Part shown: in pieces, positions 33,182 to 42,647 of the stretch
How the letters are laid out: the number at the start of each line of letters is the position of its first letter
Position numbering within the stretch: position 1 is the first letter of the stretch
Notes under the pieces: generated by a model
Told to the model about the DNA's origin: nothing
What the model saw: only the letters and a program-made list of their open reading frames with translations
Databases searched by the model: none
DNA from: Frisingicoccus sp009929615
GTDB taxonomy: Bacteria > Bacillota > Clostridia > Lachnospirales > Lachnospiraceae
DNA: 64,000 bases
Assembly: GCA_028692275.1 (NCBI GenBank)
Contig: JAQUXR010000001.1
Coordinates: 124,001-188,000, forward strand
Direction of reading: 5' to 3'
Position numbers and translations under genes: made by a program

Positions 33182-34123
33182 TTAACGTTTGTCCTTTTTA
33201 TCCCTCAAATCTTCTATAATAAATGGTGGGCGTTTTCTGGTGGCATCAAACATCCTCCAGATGTATTCACCAACGACTCCCATTGATAACATAATAATTC
33301 CAAATGACAACAAAATCAAGATAACGATGGTTGTATAACCTTCAACTGTGATTTTGCCAATAAATTTCTGGCGCAACAGTATAATTGCCCCGATGACCGA
33401 TATTATACAGGATATAATACCAACTCCCGTGATACACTGAATCGGGAAATAAGAGAAACTTAAAATGGAATCCACAAATAATTTGATTTTTTTAGACAAA
33501 GTCCATTTGGATTCTCCCGCCTCTCTTTTATGCCGTACATAAGGAACTTCCGCCGTTTTATAACCACTCCATAAAATCTGCCCCATGAGTGATGTATTCT
33601 TTTCACTCATATTCAACAAATGGTCCACCACCTGACGGTCTATAAGAAAGCTGTCAAATCCCCCCTTTGGCATATTGCTTAAGGCCACTTTCTTCATAAT
33701 AGACGCATACATATTGGAAAAGAACTTCTGGCTGGCAGATTCCTCTCTGTCGGCACGTACAGCTAAAACGACATTATAGCCCTCTTTATACTTTGCAACC
33801 ATATCCAGAATCATCTCTGATGGCTCCTGTAAATCTGCCGCCTTACGAATGGCACAGTCTCCGCTGCACAGAGACAAACCTGCTAAGATAGCTGCATGTT
33901 CCCCAAAATTTCTGGACAGATGGGCAATCTGTATATTCTTATCCACCTTTGCCAGCTGCTGCATCACTTCATAGGACATGTCCTTAGAGCCGTCATCTAC
34001 CATGATAATCTCATACGTATCTCCTTTTAACCGGTCTATGACTTTTTCCTTTAAATCCGCATATAGAGGGAGTAAATTCTCCTCATTATAATACACGGGT
34101 ACAATAATTGATATCTTGCACAT
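33182..34123 (-). CDS. GtrB/ArnC-like polyprenyl-phosphate glycosyltransferase
   Basis: The family links a sugar from a nucleotide donor to undecaprenyl phosphate as the donor for outer-face glycosylation. The 313-residue product has a GT-A domain (IIVPVYYNEENLLPLY, IMVDDGSKDMS, AADLQEPSEMI), the GtrB-type acceptor motif HKREAGESKWTLSKK, and two C-terminal transmembrane helices (about 232-255 and 267-293). It lies 5 bases after the GT-C-like gene and just below the half-size flippase pair, as in Arn or Gtr modules. The sugar is unknown, possibly the amino sugar made by the enzymes at 36.8-39.1 kb. Confidence 0.88.
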   Translation of the reverse strand: MCKISIIVPVYYNEENLLPLYADLKEKVIDRLKGDTYEIIMVDDGSKDMSYEVMQQLAKVDKNIQIAHLSRNFGEHAAILAGLSLCSGDCAIRKAADLQEPSEMILDMVAKYKEGYNVVLAVRADREESASQKFFSNMYASIMKKVALSNMPKGGFDSFLIDRQVVDHLLNMSEKNTSLMGQILWSGYKTAEVPYVRHKREAGESKWTLSKKIKLFVDSILSFSYFPIQCITGVGIISCIISVIGAIILLRQKFIGKITVEGYTTIVILILLSFGIIMLSMGVVGEYIWRMFDATRKRPPFIIEDLRDKKDKR

Positions 34124-34128
34124 CTTTT

Positions 34129-36129
34129 TTATCCCTCGTTTTTTGTCACTTTAATCTGTTTCACATTCATCAGCGTTCCCTGCAGTGAAGTCACCCGCAC
34201 CTCTGCAAAATGATACACTTCATCGACCTTAATATTTTCCATAACAATATGGGTGTCATCTTTCATGATATCTACTTCCTGAATCATTTTTCCTCCGGTA
34301 TTGCCTGCAAGACTTGCCCGTCCCGCAATATCCAGAATAGAATCCTGAACGCTTAGTTCGATTTCAATGGTATAGGTTCCAGGTTCCAGATCCACAGTTG
34401 GTCCGGCCGCAATACATGCAGACTGGCCGGTAGACTGGAAAGAACCATCTTCCGTCTGAATAAACTTATCATTATTGACTTCCTGATACATTCCCGGTGT
34501 ATTCAGTGTATAAATCACTGATTCGCCATCAGCCTTTGGAAATGGTGTCGAAATACTTTCATCATAGAGAATATTATGGTCATATACAAGCACCGTATAG
34601 GATTCAAATACGTACTGTTCTTTGACAGCATCCATCAACGGCTTCTGCACCCGGTACAGACTTTCTGTTGGAATCATTATAAAGGTCCGTCCATCATAAT
34701 AATCCGATGTATAATGCTCGGAGGCATTCAGCCACAACTGAGGTTTAATATAGCTCTGCATCACTGCATTCAGCTCATATTTTCCATTGGACAGCATCGT
34801 ATTACTATAAGCCAGCCAATACTCCGTATATCCAAAGTGTAAATCATGTTCTTCAAGAAATCCGGTAAAAGCTTCCCGGCTGCTAACACCCGGCTGGGTA
34901 TTAATGGTCAGATATGCCGTCCAGGTAATATAGGTTCCCAGAGTCAGCGGAACAAAAAAGCAAACCACTGCCAAATAGGCCAGATTGATATTCTTTCGTA
35001 TGAACTGCTGATAAAATAACGCCAGCATAATAATGCCACAAAAATACAAAACAATGATATACCGCTCATTGCCGGATAAGGAACCAAAAACAAGCAGATA
35101 CAAAATAATCACTTCAACAACACCTGTGAAGAGAAGAAATATCTTCTGAAATCCCGATGTCAGTTTGCTATAATTCTTTGCCAGCATAATCGGTGCAACG
35201 ACACAGCTGATAACCATATAAACAAATTTGAGGAAAATAATCATCCCCCGAATTGTCAGTATACCATTAATGCCTGCTGCACCATAAAGTTTGAAATAGC
35301 TTGCCAGTACTGCCAAAAGTCTCTTGGAAGCATCCTCGGCTGAAACAAAGCTCATCTCCACCTGTCCCGGCATATAATTCAAATGTCCGCATAAAAATAC
35401 ATAAACACCAAGTCCCAAAACCGTTCCGCCACAGATAACAAGTATCTCAAAGATATATTTTTTATAATCTTTAAAACATTTTATAAAATCAAACTTCGTT
35501 TCAATCAGAACATATAAAGCCAGTGCACAAAGCAAAGGTACAATAAGCACTGCCAGATACCGTGGTCCGTTGGAATTCAGATTAATCATCCATAAAACCA
35601 ACAGTATATTATATAAAATCCTTTTATTTTTACTGCACTCCTTCGCCAGAAGTGGATATAGCAGCAAAAAGGCTACCAGCATTTCCAGCCCCTGAGAGTT
35701 GTAAGTTGCCTGGTAAAAATAATATTCGGTTACTGCTGCTGAAATCGGCACAACCGCAGCTACAGCCGCCAGAAGTCCGGCTTCTTTAGAGGCAATCCGT
35801 TTAACAAACTGATACATCAGCACAAGAATGATAACCGTCTGGACCACAACCGCCAGTTCCCTGCTGAGAACCATGTCCTTTAAAACTGCCAGAAAAGGCA
35901 GAACAATCAGGTTTAAAGACAACACCCATATATCCTGTCCATAATTCCAACTTGAAGGGAACCACTGGCCGGTTCGCAGCTGCTCTTTGGCTAGCAGCAC
36001 CGCTGTTGCTGTATCTGAATGAACATTGGCTTCTGTCCCTTTAAAAATCACCAGACAGGTACCTATAAAACACAATGTCAGAAGAGCCATTAAAATCTTC
36101 GTCAGTGTCAGTTTTTTTAAATACCTCAT
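34129..36129 (-). CDS. multi-pass membrane protein, putative GT-C glycosyltransferase
   Basis: The 666-residue product has about a dozen hydrophobic helices over residues 5-410. The first extracytoplasmic loop carries acidic residues (NVHSDTATAV, near 35), as in GT-C enzymes that use polyprenyl-phosphate sugars. An external C-terminal part of about 230 residues ends in a beta-rich segment (GPTVDLEPGTYTIEIELSV). A similar tail ends the protein at 39187-41529. ATG 36129 follows GAGGGGA; the open frame extends upstream into the neighbour. Its place between the GtrB-like enzyme and the flippase pair supports a role in decorating the polymer outside. Confidence 0.72.
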   Translation of the reverse strand: MRYLKKLTLTKILMALLTLCFIGTCLVIFKGTEANVHSDTATAVLLAKEQLRTGQWFPSSWNYGQDIWVLSLNLIVLPFLAVLKDMVLSRELAVVVQTVIILVLMYQFVKRIASKEAGLLAAVAAVVPISAAVTEYYFYQATYNSQGLEMLVAFLLLYPLLAKECSKNKRILYNILLVLWMINLNSNGPRYLAVLIVPLLCALALYVLIETKFDFIKCFKDYKKYIFEILVICGGTVLGLGVYVFLCGHLNYMPGQVEMSFVSAEDASKRLLAVLASYFKLYGAAGINGILTIRGMIIFLKFVYMVISCVVAPIMLAKNYSKLTSGFQKIFLLFTGVVEVIILYLLVFGSLSGNERYIIVLYFCGIIMLALFYQQFIRKNINLAYLAVVCFFVPLTLGTYITWTAYLTINTQPGVSSREAFTGFLEEHDLHFGYTEYWLAYSNTMLSNGKYELNAVMQSYIKPQLWLNASEHYTSDYYDGRTFIMIPTESLYRVQKPLMDAVKEQYVFESYTVLVYDHNILYDESISTPFPKADGESVIYTLNTPGMYQEVNNDKFIQTEDGSFQSTGQSACIAAGPTVDLEPGTYTIEIELSVQDSILDIAGRASLAGNTGGKMIQEVDIMKDDTHIVMENIKVDEVYHFAEVRVTSLQGTLMNVKQIKVTKNEG

Positions 36130-36142
36130 CTTATCCCCTCGT

Positions 36143-36478
36143 CTACATGTAATAAACCATAATACCCACAATAATCAGGGCATTACCCATAATTTTCTTT
36201 TTTGTTATTTTCTCACCCAAAAACATCCGACTCATAAACATCACAAAAATATAGCCCAGACATTCAATTACCGGCACATTACTATAGGCCATTCCTCTCA
36301 ATGCAATAATCGTTAATATGGTGGATATGACCATCATACCATATCCGACGATAACATATGGGTTTAAATATTCATATATGGCCGATTTATATTCTTTTAA
36401 GGCACTTTTTTTCAATAATATCTGTGAAACCGCCGCAATAAACACCGACAGAATCAACACCATGTAACTACTGTTCAT
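36143..36478 (-). CDS. half-size EamA/SMR-like transporter (ArnE/F-like), second of pair
   Basis: The 111-residue protein has four hydrophobic helices (about 5-23, 40-60, 64-85, 90-110). Family marks are SQILLKKSAL in helix 1 and RMFLGEKITKKKIMGNALI in the last third. In E. coli, ArnE and ArnF form a heterodimer proposed to flip undecaprenyl-phosphate aminoarabinose; length and pairing match here. It overlaps the gene before it by 11 bases. Confidence 0.8.
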   Translation of the reverse strand: MNSSYMVLILSVFIAAVSQILLKKSALKEYKSAIYEYLNPYVIVGYGMMVISTILTIIALRGMAYSNVPVIECLGYIFVMFMSRMFLGEKITKKKIMGNALIIVGIMVYYM

Positions 36479-36821
36479 CCTGATTCACCACAACAATCCC
36501 TATAAGTATAATAACAACACCCAGTACATTCTTAATCGTAACCACTTCTTTAAATATCAACGCTGCCCAAACCATCGCCCACAGCAGCGTCGTTGCCCGG
36601 TTCACATAGGCTACCGAAAGCTCAAACCGCTTAATCATCTGCTGCCAGAGCAGAGCATAAATTCCAAGAAAAAGAATTTCCAAACCGTAAAAACCGATAA
36701 AGGGCAGGGACAGAAATTCATAACCAGAGGCAAACTTCGCCACAACGGTCGATAAACTGTAGATGACAATAACTGCCTGAAGCAACAAAACTGCTTTTAA
36801 TTTACTGCTTTTCTCCGTCAT
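36468..36821 (-). CDS. half-size EamA/SMR-like transporter (ArnE/F-like), first of pair
   Basis: The 117-residue protein has four hydrophobic helices and the SMR/EamA pattern (VVAKFASGYEF in helix 1, VWAALIFKEVVTIKNVLGVVII at the end). With the gene just downstream it should form an antiparallel heterodimer moving a lipid-linked sugar to the outer face. Its start overlaps the ATP-grasp gene by 20 bases; GGAGGG precedes it, and translational coupling is likely. Confidence 0.8.
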   Translation of the reverse strand: MTEKSSKLKAVLLLQAVIVIYSLSTVVAKFASGYEFLSLPFIGFYGLEILFLGIYALLWQQMIKRFELSVAYVNRATTLLWAMVWAALIFKEVVTIKNVLGVVIILIGIVVVNQDEQ

Positions 36822-37962
36822 GAAAAATTCCCTCCATTTCTCTTTTGTCTCTAAATTTCATAATATAAAAACCGTAGCGTGAACTGCTGTCCACTACCGG
36901 TTTACTCAGATCCAGGTCTATATGGCTGACCTCTTTGATACATTCCGGATGCTCTTTCTGAACCTTCTGAAATTTACGATAATCTTCATCCTTCAACAAA
37001 AACTGAATCCGGCTCACACCGCCTTCAGATATCCGGTTCATATCCGGTTTCTCCCCAACTGCTGTGTGGATAACCATCTTCATAAAATCATGGCCTGTGG
37101 ATAACGGCACCAGATGGGAACCGATACAATCCCCACCCATGCGGGCACCAATTTCAATAATGCCCACCTTTCCCGATTCGGATACCCGAAACTCTGTATG
37201 GGATGCTCCGTATTGAACCCCTAGAGCATCTAAGGCTTTAAAAACTTCTTCTAAAACAGACATTTTCATTGTTAAAGATGAAAATTCAGCTGGCTCAATA
37301 TGGCCCGTTTCTATGTAATGAGGTTCTCCGGTTGTCATCTTCTCTGTAATTGCCAGAGCTTTATGCTCACCTTTATAGGATATACATTCACAGCTGTATT
37401 CTTTTCCCTCAATAAGTCCCTCAACAATGGCTCTCTTTTCAAACGAAACCCGGCAGGACGCTTCAACAGCATCTTTCAGCTCCTCTGCCCTTATCACTTT
37501 CGTGATTGCCCGACTTCCGGAGCGGTCCGTCGGTTTTACAATTACCGGAAAGGACATCTGCCTGATTTGTTCCATATTCATCTGTCCGTCTGTCACATAG
37601 AATTCCGGTACTGACACACCATGTTCTTTAAAACACTGACGCATGGCATATTTATTGGATGCCCGATACTCACATTCGATGGAATTGGCCGGCAGGCCAA
37701 GACCATTAGCCACGTAGACTGCCGTCACCATTCCCAAGTCGCTTCCTATGGTCGTCACTCCGTCGGGAGCAATTTCCCGGCACATCTCTAAAATCTGCTC
37801 CTGCTCTGTAATGCTGACCGGATAAAAATAGTCTGCTGTTTTTTCTCCGATATCCCCACACTGCCAGGCGAATACATGGGTTTCATAGCCCATCTCTTTT
37901 GCTTTTAAAATCAGTGGATTTTGAAAGTCACTGGCTCCAATAATTGCTAATTTTTTCTTCAT
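36802..37962 (-). CDS. ATP-grasp ligase
   Basis: ATP-grasp enzymes join a carboxylate to an amine through an acyl phosphate. The 386-residue product has an N-terminal PreATP-grasp domain (LAIIGASDFQNPLILKAKEM) and an ATP-grasp core with VIVKPTDRSGSRAITKV, IVEGLIEGKEYSCECI, HTEFRVSESGKVGIIEIG and ARMGGDCIG. ATG 37962 follows GAGGGC; the open frame extends 14 codons upstream without a better site. It lies directly after the RffA-like aminotransferase, so it may acylate the new 4-amino group with an amino or other acid; the substrate is a guess. Confidence 0.85.
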   Translation of the reverse strand: MKKKLAIIGASDFQNPLILKAKEMGYETHVFAWQCGDIGEKTADYFYPVSITEQEQILEMCREIAPDGVTTIGSDLGMVTAVYVANGLGLPANSIECEYRASNKYAMRQCFKEHGVSVPEFYVTDGQMNMEQIRQMSFPVIVKPTDRSGSRAITKVIRAEELKDAVEASCRVSFEKRAIVEGLIEGKEYSCECISYKGEHKALAITEKMTTGEPHYIETGHIEPAEFSSLTMKMSVLEEVFKALDALGVQYGASHTEFRVSESGKVGIIEIGARMGGDCIGSHLVPLSTGHDFMKMVIHTAVGEKPDMNRISEGGVSRIQFLLKDEDYRKFQKVQKEHPECIKEVSHIDLDLSKPVVDSSSRYGFYIMKFRDKREMEGIFHDGEKQ

Positions 37963-38015
37963 CTCTACAGCCCTCAAAGGGGATAGCCAAAGGTCTATCC
38001 CCATCTGTTATCTCG

Positions 38016-39149
38016 TTATTTATTATTATAAAATGTATGTACCTTTTCCACAACCCATTCCACATCCTTGCGTTCCATACCATAATACAACGGCAGACGC
38101 ATAAGACGTTCACTCTCTTTGGTTGTATATATATCTTTTCCATGAAAAGTTCCGAACTTCATGCCTGCTTCAGAGGTATGAAGAGGAACATAATGAAATA
38201 CCGTCTGTATCTCATTCTCCTTCAAATATTGAATGAGTTCACTCCGCTCCTGTAAATCCTTTGCCTTTATGTAATACATATGGGCATTATGTACGCAGCC
38301 TTCCGGGATAAATGGTCTTTCAATCTTTCCCTTATCCGCTAAATCTTTCAGCGACTCATGATAAAAATTCCATGTAGCCATCCGGTCATCATAAATCTCA
38401 TCTGCATTCTCTAACTGCCCCCAAAGATAAGCTGCATTCATATCACTTGGAAGATAGGATGAACCATAGCTTACCCAGCTGTATTTATCAATCTGTCCTC
38501 TAAACAACTTGCTTCGGTTCGTTCCCTTTTCCCGGAGAATCTCTGCCCGTTCTGCATCTTCTTCCTGATTAAAGACGAGAGCCCCGCCTTCGCCCATGGT
38601 GTAGTTCTTTGTTTCATGAAAGCTGAAACAGCCATAATCACCAATGGCCCCAAGAGGTTTCCCTTTGTAAGAAGCCTTAATTCCCTGGGCTGCATCTTCA
38701 ATTACCTTTAAATGATGCTCTTTGGCAATCTCCATAATCTTGTCCATCTCACAGCCTACACCGGCATAGTGAACAACGACAATCGCCTTTGTTCTCTCGG
38801 TAATAGCTTCCTCTATCCTGCTTTCGTCGATATTCATCGTGTCGGGACGAATATCCACAAAAACAAGTCTGGCCCCTGCCAGCACAAAGGCATCGGCCGT
38901 AGATACAAAGGTATAAGATGGCATAATAACCTCATCCCCCGGCTGAATGTCTGTTAATAAGGCACTCATCTCCAGGGCATGGGTACAGGAGGTCGTCAGA
39001 TAGGCATATCCTGCACCCGTATCCTGCTTTAACCACTCATGGCATTTCTTTGTAAAAATTCCGTCTCCGCTGATGTGACGGGCCTGAACAGCTTCTTTAA
39101 TGTACTTTATTCCGTTTTCTGAGTATATTGGTATGTTAAAACTAATCAT
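38016..39149 (-). CDS. dTDP-4-amino-4,6-dideoxygalactose transaminase (RffA/WecE-like)
   Basis: RffA uses PLP and glutamate to convert dTDP-4-keto-6-deoxyglucose to dTDP-Fuc4N. The 377-residue product matches the family along its length: LTTSCTHALEMSALL, IQPGDEVIMPSYTFVSTADA, VDIRPDTMNIDESRIEEAI, the lysine region FSFHETKNYTMGEGGAL, REKGTNRSKLFRGQ and YTTKESERLMRLPL. The similarity to enterobacterial RffA is strong. No rmlA or rmlB is in the window, so its substrate comes from elsewhere. It heads the ATP-grasp, flippase pair, GT-C and GtrB-like run. Confidence 0.92.
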   Translation of the reverse strand: MISFNIPIYSENGIKYIKEAVQARHISGDGIFTKKCHEWLKQDTGAGYAYLTTSCTHALEMSALLTDIQPGDEVIMPSYTFVSTADAFVLAGARLVFVDIRPDTMNIDESRIEEAITERTKAIVVVHYAGVGCEMDKIMEIAKEHHLKVIEDAAQGIKASYKGKPLGAIGDYGCFSFHETKNYTMGEGGALVFNQEEDAERAEILREKGTNRSKLFRGQIDKYSWVSYGSSYLPSDMNAAYLWGQLENADEIYDDRMATWNFYHESLKDLADKGKIERPFIPEGCVHNAHMYYIKAKDLQERSELIQYLKENEIQTVFHYVPLHTSEAGMKFGTFHGKDIYTTKESERLMRLPLYYGMERKDVEWVVEKVHTFYNNK

Positions 39150-39186
39150 TTTACTGCCCCTGACTTCTTCTAGTTTATTTACTAAA

Positions 39187-41529
39187 CTATTGAATGAACG
39201 TTAAATAATGATCACTTATGTCCTGATAATAATCACTTACATTATAGTCATTGCTTAACTTTCTATATGATATTTCATTGATTCTAAGAATTACTCCTTC
39301 ATAGACATAGGTTCGAAATTCAACTTTTTTAATATTTTTGCAGTGGAAAACTATTGAGATTTTCCCCGAATAATCTTCTCCATTAACTTCGGTCATGTTT
39401 AGTTCTCGTTGTATTAATGTGCCTACTTCATCATTTGAAAACACATTAAATTCAGCAAAATTTTCAACTTCACTGTCCATCACCTTGACATCCAATGTAA
39501 CCTCATATGTTCCTGCCTTTAATGACATATATGGACCATAACTTAAATATCCCTCTGAACCATCAGATTGTAATACCCCTTTGATAGCCATATTTTGGTT
39601 TTGACTATAGAAATTTTTCAGTGCAATTACGGATTTAATATCCCAAATTTCAGTCAGTTCCACACCCTTCTGAATGAATTTTTTTTGCAATTCTGCACCT
39701 TTAACAAATAAAAATTCGTTATTATCAAGTGCCACACATTTGTATATACCTCTATTTTGATCTGCTATTGATAATACATCCGCAGACGATGACACCATAA
39801 TAACATTTTCCCCTTCCACTGGATAGTCTGTAATAACAGGTATATCTCCCAAAACAAATTGAACTGGATACTGAGGCCCATAGCTTGGATTTAAATAATA
39901 TATCTTATCTACATCTTCAAATAGCTCTGGGTTATTCTCTTTTAAATCATAAATCGAATTTACCGCCCCATAATAGTTCTCCGAATATGAAAATGGTCTA
40001 TCCCAAAACATAACCATATAGGTATACTGATATAATAAAACAAGTGCAAGCACCGCTATAGCTACTGTATATTTTTCTTTTCGGACTACTACAGAAATAA
40101 TAATAAAAATTATAAATGACACAATAATTGCTATCAAAAAATAGGACAAATTCTGCTTTGCATTTGGCCATGATGTAAATGAAGAAGATAATGGTGCAAA
40201 ATAGTAGAACCAGTCTGATGCCTTATTCGGGTTATTAGAAACCGCCGTTATCAAAAAGCTCTTCACTGCATATAGCGTACATATGGTCATCATTAATACT
40301 GTTGCCCAAAAGGCTTTCTTCCGATATTTCTGAATCACCGCTGTCTCCCGCTGCCCGAACCAGTGTCCGACAGATAACATTATGACAGGTCCCAAGAAAT
40401 TAAAATAATAACGTAAATAGAAATATCCTCTAGTCAATTCACTCCCTGTAACATGATGACTGACAGCTCCACCCAGCCAGGTCACACAAAGCCCTAATAT
40501 TGCCGCCCCACCACCTAAAATACAAAATGAAAGTGGAAATAATGAGTCATCCACATCTGAAGCCATTTTTTTACAAATACGTTGTTTTAAAGCCCCAAAT
40601 AACTTAAAAAAATAATGCCATGTGAAATATATAATTATGCCACTGCTAAAAACAAAAATTACTACTAAGTTGCCTGTTAACAAATCCAAAAATGACCGAA
40701 TACCAAACTTGCCAAATAAATTACCAATTCCTTCTGCTATTTGTACCTGCAGACTCCCTGTTGTATTATTCACTGCTGCCGTCGCATCATTTAGTGGATA
40801 TAAAAAAACAGTCAAGAATTTGACTACCTGCTGACTTCCTATACCAAAAACAATCAGAGAACCAAAAAAATATTTATAATCAACCAATTTCTGTTTCGTA
40901 AGGAAATGAAATATAATCAACACTAAAATAACTGCAGCCGTATATAATAGTGCTCGCGTATGTGCCAAAAAGGACATCGCTAATATTAATGGCAGTAAGC
41001 ATGATTTAATTCTCGATGGCCGACTCTTTCTTTTCGAATCTTCTTGCAGTAATACAAGTAAAAGCACTATAATCCAGCAACATAATATTAAAACAGGCTC
41101 GTTATCAATATTCGTTGCTCTTGTCGGCGCTATAAAACAGCTCACAATACTAACCAGCGAAACAATACCCAAATTTTTAACATGAAAATACTTTATCATT
41201 ATGTAAAAACAGATGAGTATAGGAATCGTTCGAAGTACAGTTCCAACTCCTAAGAGACACTGATATAATATTAAAGGATTTTTTACCAGCATGAAAAATG
41301 GATATAAAAGCGGAAAGGTCAAACTTCCATAGTAATAGGCAGGATGTGTCATCACATACATCCAGTCATTACCTGCAAGTGCCGAAGCTAAATACATAGC
41401 TCCCATTTCATCAGGTAAACTACGACATATAATAACAAATTGATTCAAAAAAAGCTGGATAAAAAGACATAGGAAAAATGTCGATATAGCTGTAACAATA
41501 TTTTTTTTATCTTTAATCCACTTTATCAA
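39187..41529 (-). CDS. large multi-pass membrane protein with external beta-rich tail
   Basis: The 780-residue protein has about twelve hydrophobic helices over roughly the first 510 residues and an external C-terminal domain. The tail contains GPYMSLKAGTYEVTLDVKVMD, similar to the GT-C-like protein at 34129-36129. No enzyme motif is certain; it could be a GT-C transferase or the missing polymerase. A TTG at 41529 is preceded by GGAGG at 8 bases; an ATG six codons earlier (41547) has only a weak site. Its AT content is higher than that of the flanking sugar-activation genes. It lies next to glf. Confidence 0.65.
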   Translation of the reverse strand: MIKWIKDKKNIVTAISTFFLCLFIQLFLNQFVIICRSLPDEMGAMYLASALAGNDWMYVMTHPAYYYGSLTFPLLYPFFMLVKNPLILYQCLLGVGTVLRTIPILICFYIMIKYFHVKNLGIVSLVSIVSCFIAPTRATNIDNEPVLILCCWIIVLLLVLLQEDSKRKSRPSRIKSCLLPLILAMSFLAHTRALLYTAAVILVLIIFHFLTKQKLVDYKYFFGSLIVFGIGSQQVVKFLTVFLYPLNDATAAVNNTTGSLQVQIAEGIGNLFGKFGIRSFLDLLTGNLVVIFVFSSGIIIYFTWHYFFKLFGALKQRICKKMASDVDDSLFPLSFCILGGGAAILGLCVTWLGGAVSHHVTGSELTRGYFYLRYYFNFLGPVIMLSVGHWFGQRETAVIQKYRKKAFWATVLMMTICTLYAVKSFLITAVSNNPNKASDWFYYFAPLSSSFTSWPNAKQNLSYFLIAIIVSFIIFIIISVVVRKEKYTVAIAVLALVLLYQYTYMVMFWDRPFSYSENYYGAVNSIYDLKENNPELFEDVDKIYYLNPSYGPQYPVQFVLGDIPVITDYPVEGENVIMVSSSADVLSIADQNRGIYKCVALDNNEFLFVKGAELQKKFIQKGVELTEIWDIKSVIALKNFYSQNQNMAIKGVLQSDGSEGYLSYGPYMSLKAGTYEVTLDVKVMDSEVENFAEFNVFSNDEVGTLIQRELNMTEVNGEDYSGKISIVFHCKNIKKVEFRTYVYEGVILRINEISYRKLSNDYNVSDYYQDISDHYLTFIQ

Positions 41530-41567
41530 GATTTCTTCCTCCTGCATATACCCTTTTGTTCTGATCT

Positions 41568-42644
41568 CTACAATTTCTGGTCTAAAATATTTTCTACAAT
41601 TTGATCCATACTGAAATATTTATACTGTCCCAACCGCCCAATAAATGAAACCTTTTTTTCAAAAGCTAATTTTTTATATTTCTCATAAAGGTCCTGATTT
41701 TCCTGCAATGGAATTGGATAAGACGGATCGCCCTCAGCACTGGAAAACTCTTTTGCAATTACTGTCTTTTTCGATTTATTATTTGTAAAATGTTTAAATT
41801 CACTGATTCTCGTATAATCATAATCATTCGGATAATTCACAACAGCAACTGGCTGATATTCTTCAACATCATACTCCTCCAGTTTAAAGGAAACACATCT
41901 GTACGGAAGTTTTCCATAACAATATCCGAAATATTCATCAATAGAACCTGAATAAAATACTTTTTCACTTAATATTTCATCTTTAATCTGATTATAATCT
42001 GTATTCAATAAAATATGGATATTGGGATGCTCCAGCATCTTCTGCATCATTGCTGTATAACCTTGTACCGGAATTCCCTGATATGGAACCGTAAAGTATC
42101 GGTTATCTCTATCTGTTCTAATCGGAATTCTTGAAATGATAGATGTTGGTAATTTTTCTGGGTCCATTCCCCACTGTTTCTTCGTGTATTGCTCAAAAAA
42201 AGCTTTATAAAACTGTGCGCCCACCTGGCTTTCCACAGCATCTTTAACATTATCTATAACTTTTGGCGACGTTTTTACTTGTTCAAAATAGTTCATTACC
42301 GTATCTGAGTCATAATTTCCGCCAGAAAAAAGATTGACGGTATCCAAATTAATAGGCATTGGATAGTAATGTCCGCCCACATAGGATAACACTTTATGTT
42401 GATAATCATACCATTCTGTAAAGCGTGATAAAAAACTATAGACCTTCTTATTTGCTGTTCTAAAAATATGCGGACCATGCTTGTGGATAAATATTCCGTT
42501 GGTATCTAAATAATCGTAACAATATCCGCCAATATAAGGACGTCTTTCAACGATTAAAACCTCTGCATTCTGTTCTTCTGCATATCGTCTTGCTAAAGTT
42601 ATACCCGCAATACCAGCACCTACAATTGTAATTGTTGTTTTCAT
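41568..42644 (-). CDS. glf: UDP-galactopyranose mutase
   Basis: This flavoenzyme converts UDP-galactopyranose to UDP-galactofuranose. The 358-residue product has the FAD loop IVGAGIAGITLARRYAEE, VERRPYIGGYCYD, the HKHGPHIFRT motif of mutases, FEQYTKKQWGMDPEKLP, RYFTVPYQGIPVQGYT and YSGSIDEYFGYCYGKLPYR. Length and motifs are those of the bacterial enzyme. It lies just below the Wzx-like flippase, so the polymer should contain galactofuranose and a Galf transferase should be among the neighbouring glycosyltransferases. Confidence 0.95.
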   Translation of the reverse strand: MKTTITIVGAGIAGITLARRYAEEQNAEVLIVERRPYIGGYCYDYLDTNGIFIHKHGPHIFRTANKKVYSFLSRFTEWYDYQHKVLSYVGGHYYPMPINLDTVNLFSGGNYDSDTVMNYFEQVKTSPKVIDNVKDAVESQVGAQFYKAFFEQYTKKQWGMDPEKLPTSIISRIPIRTDRDNRYFTVPYQGIPVQGYTAMMQKMLEHPNIHILLNTDYNQIKDEILSEKVFYSGSIDEYFGYCYGKLPYRCVSFKLEEYDVEEYQPVAVVNYPNDYDYTRISEFKHFTNNKSKKTVIAKEFSSAEGDPSYPIPLQENQDLYEKYKKLAFEKKVSFIGRLGQYKYFSMDQIVENILDQKL

Positions 42645-42647
42645 CCT

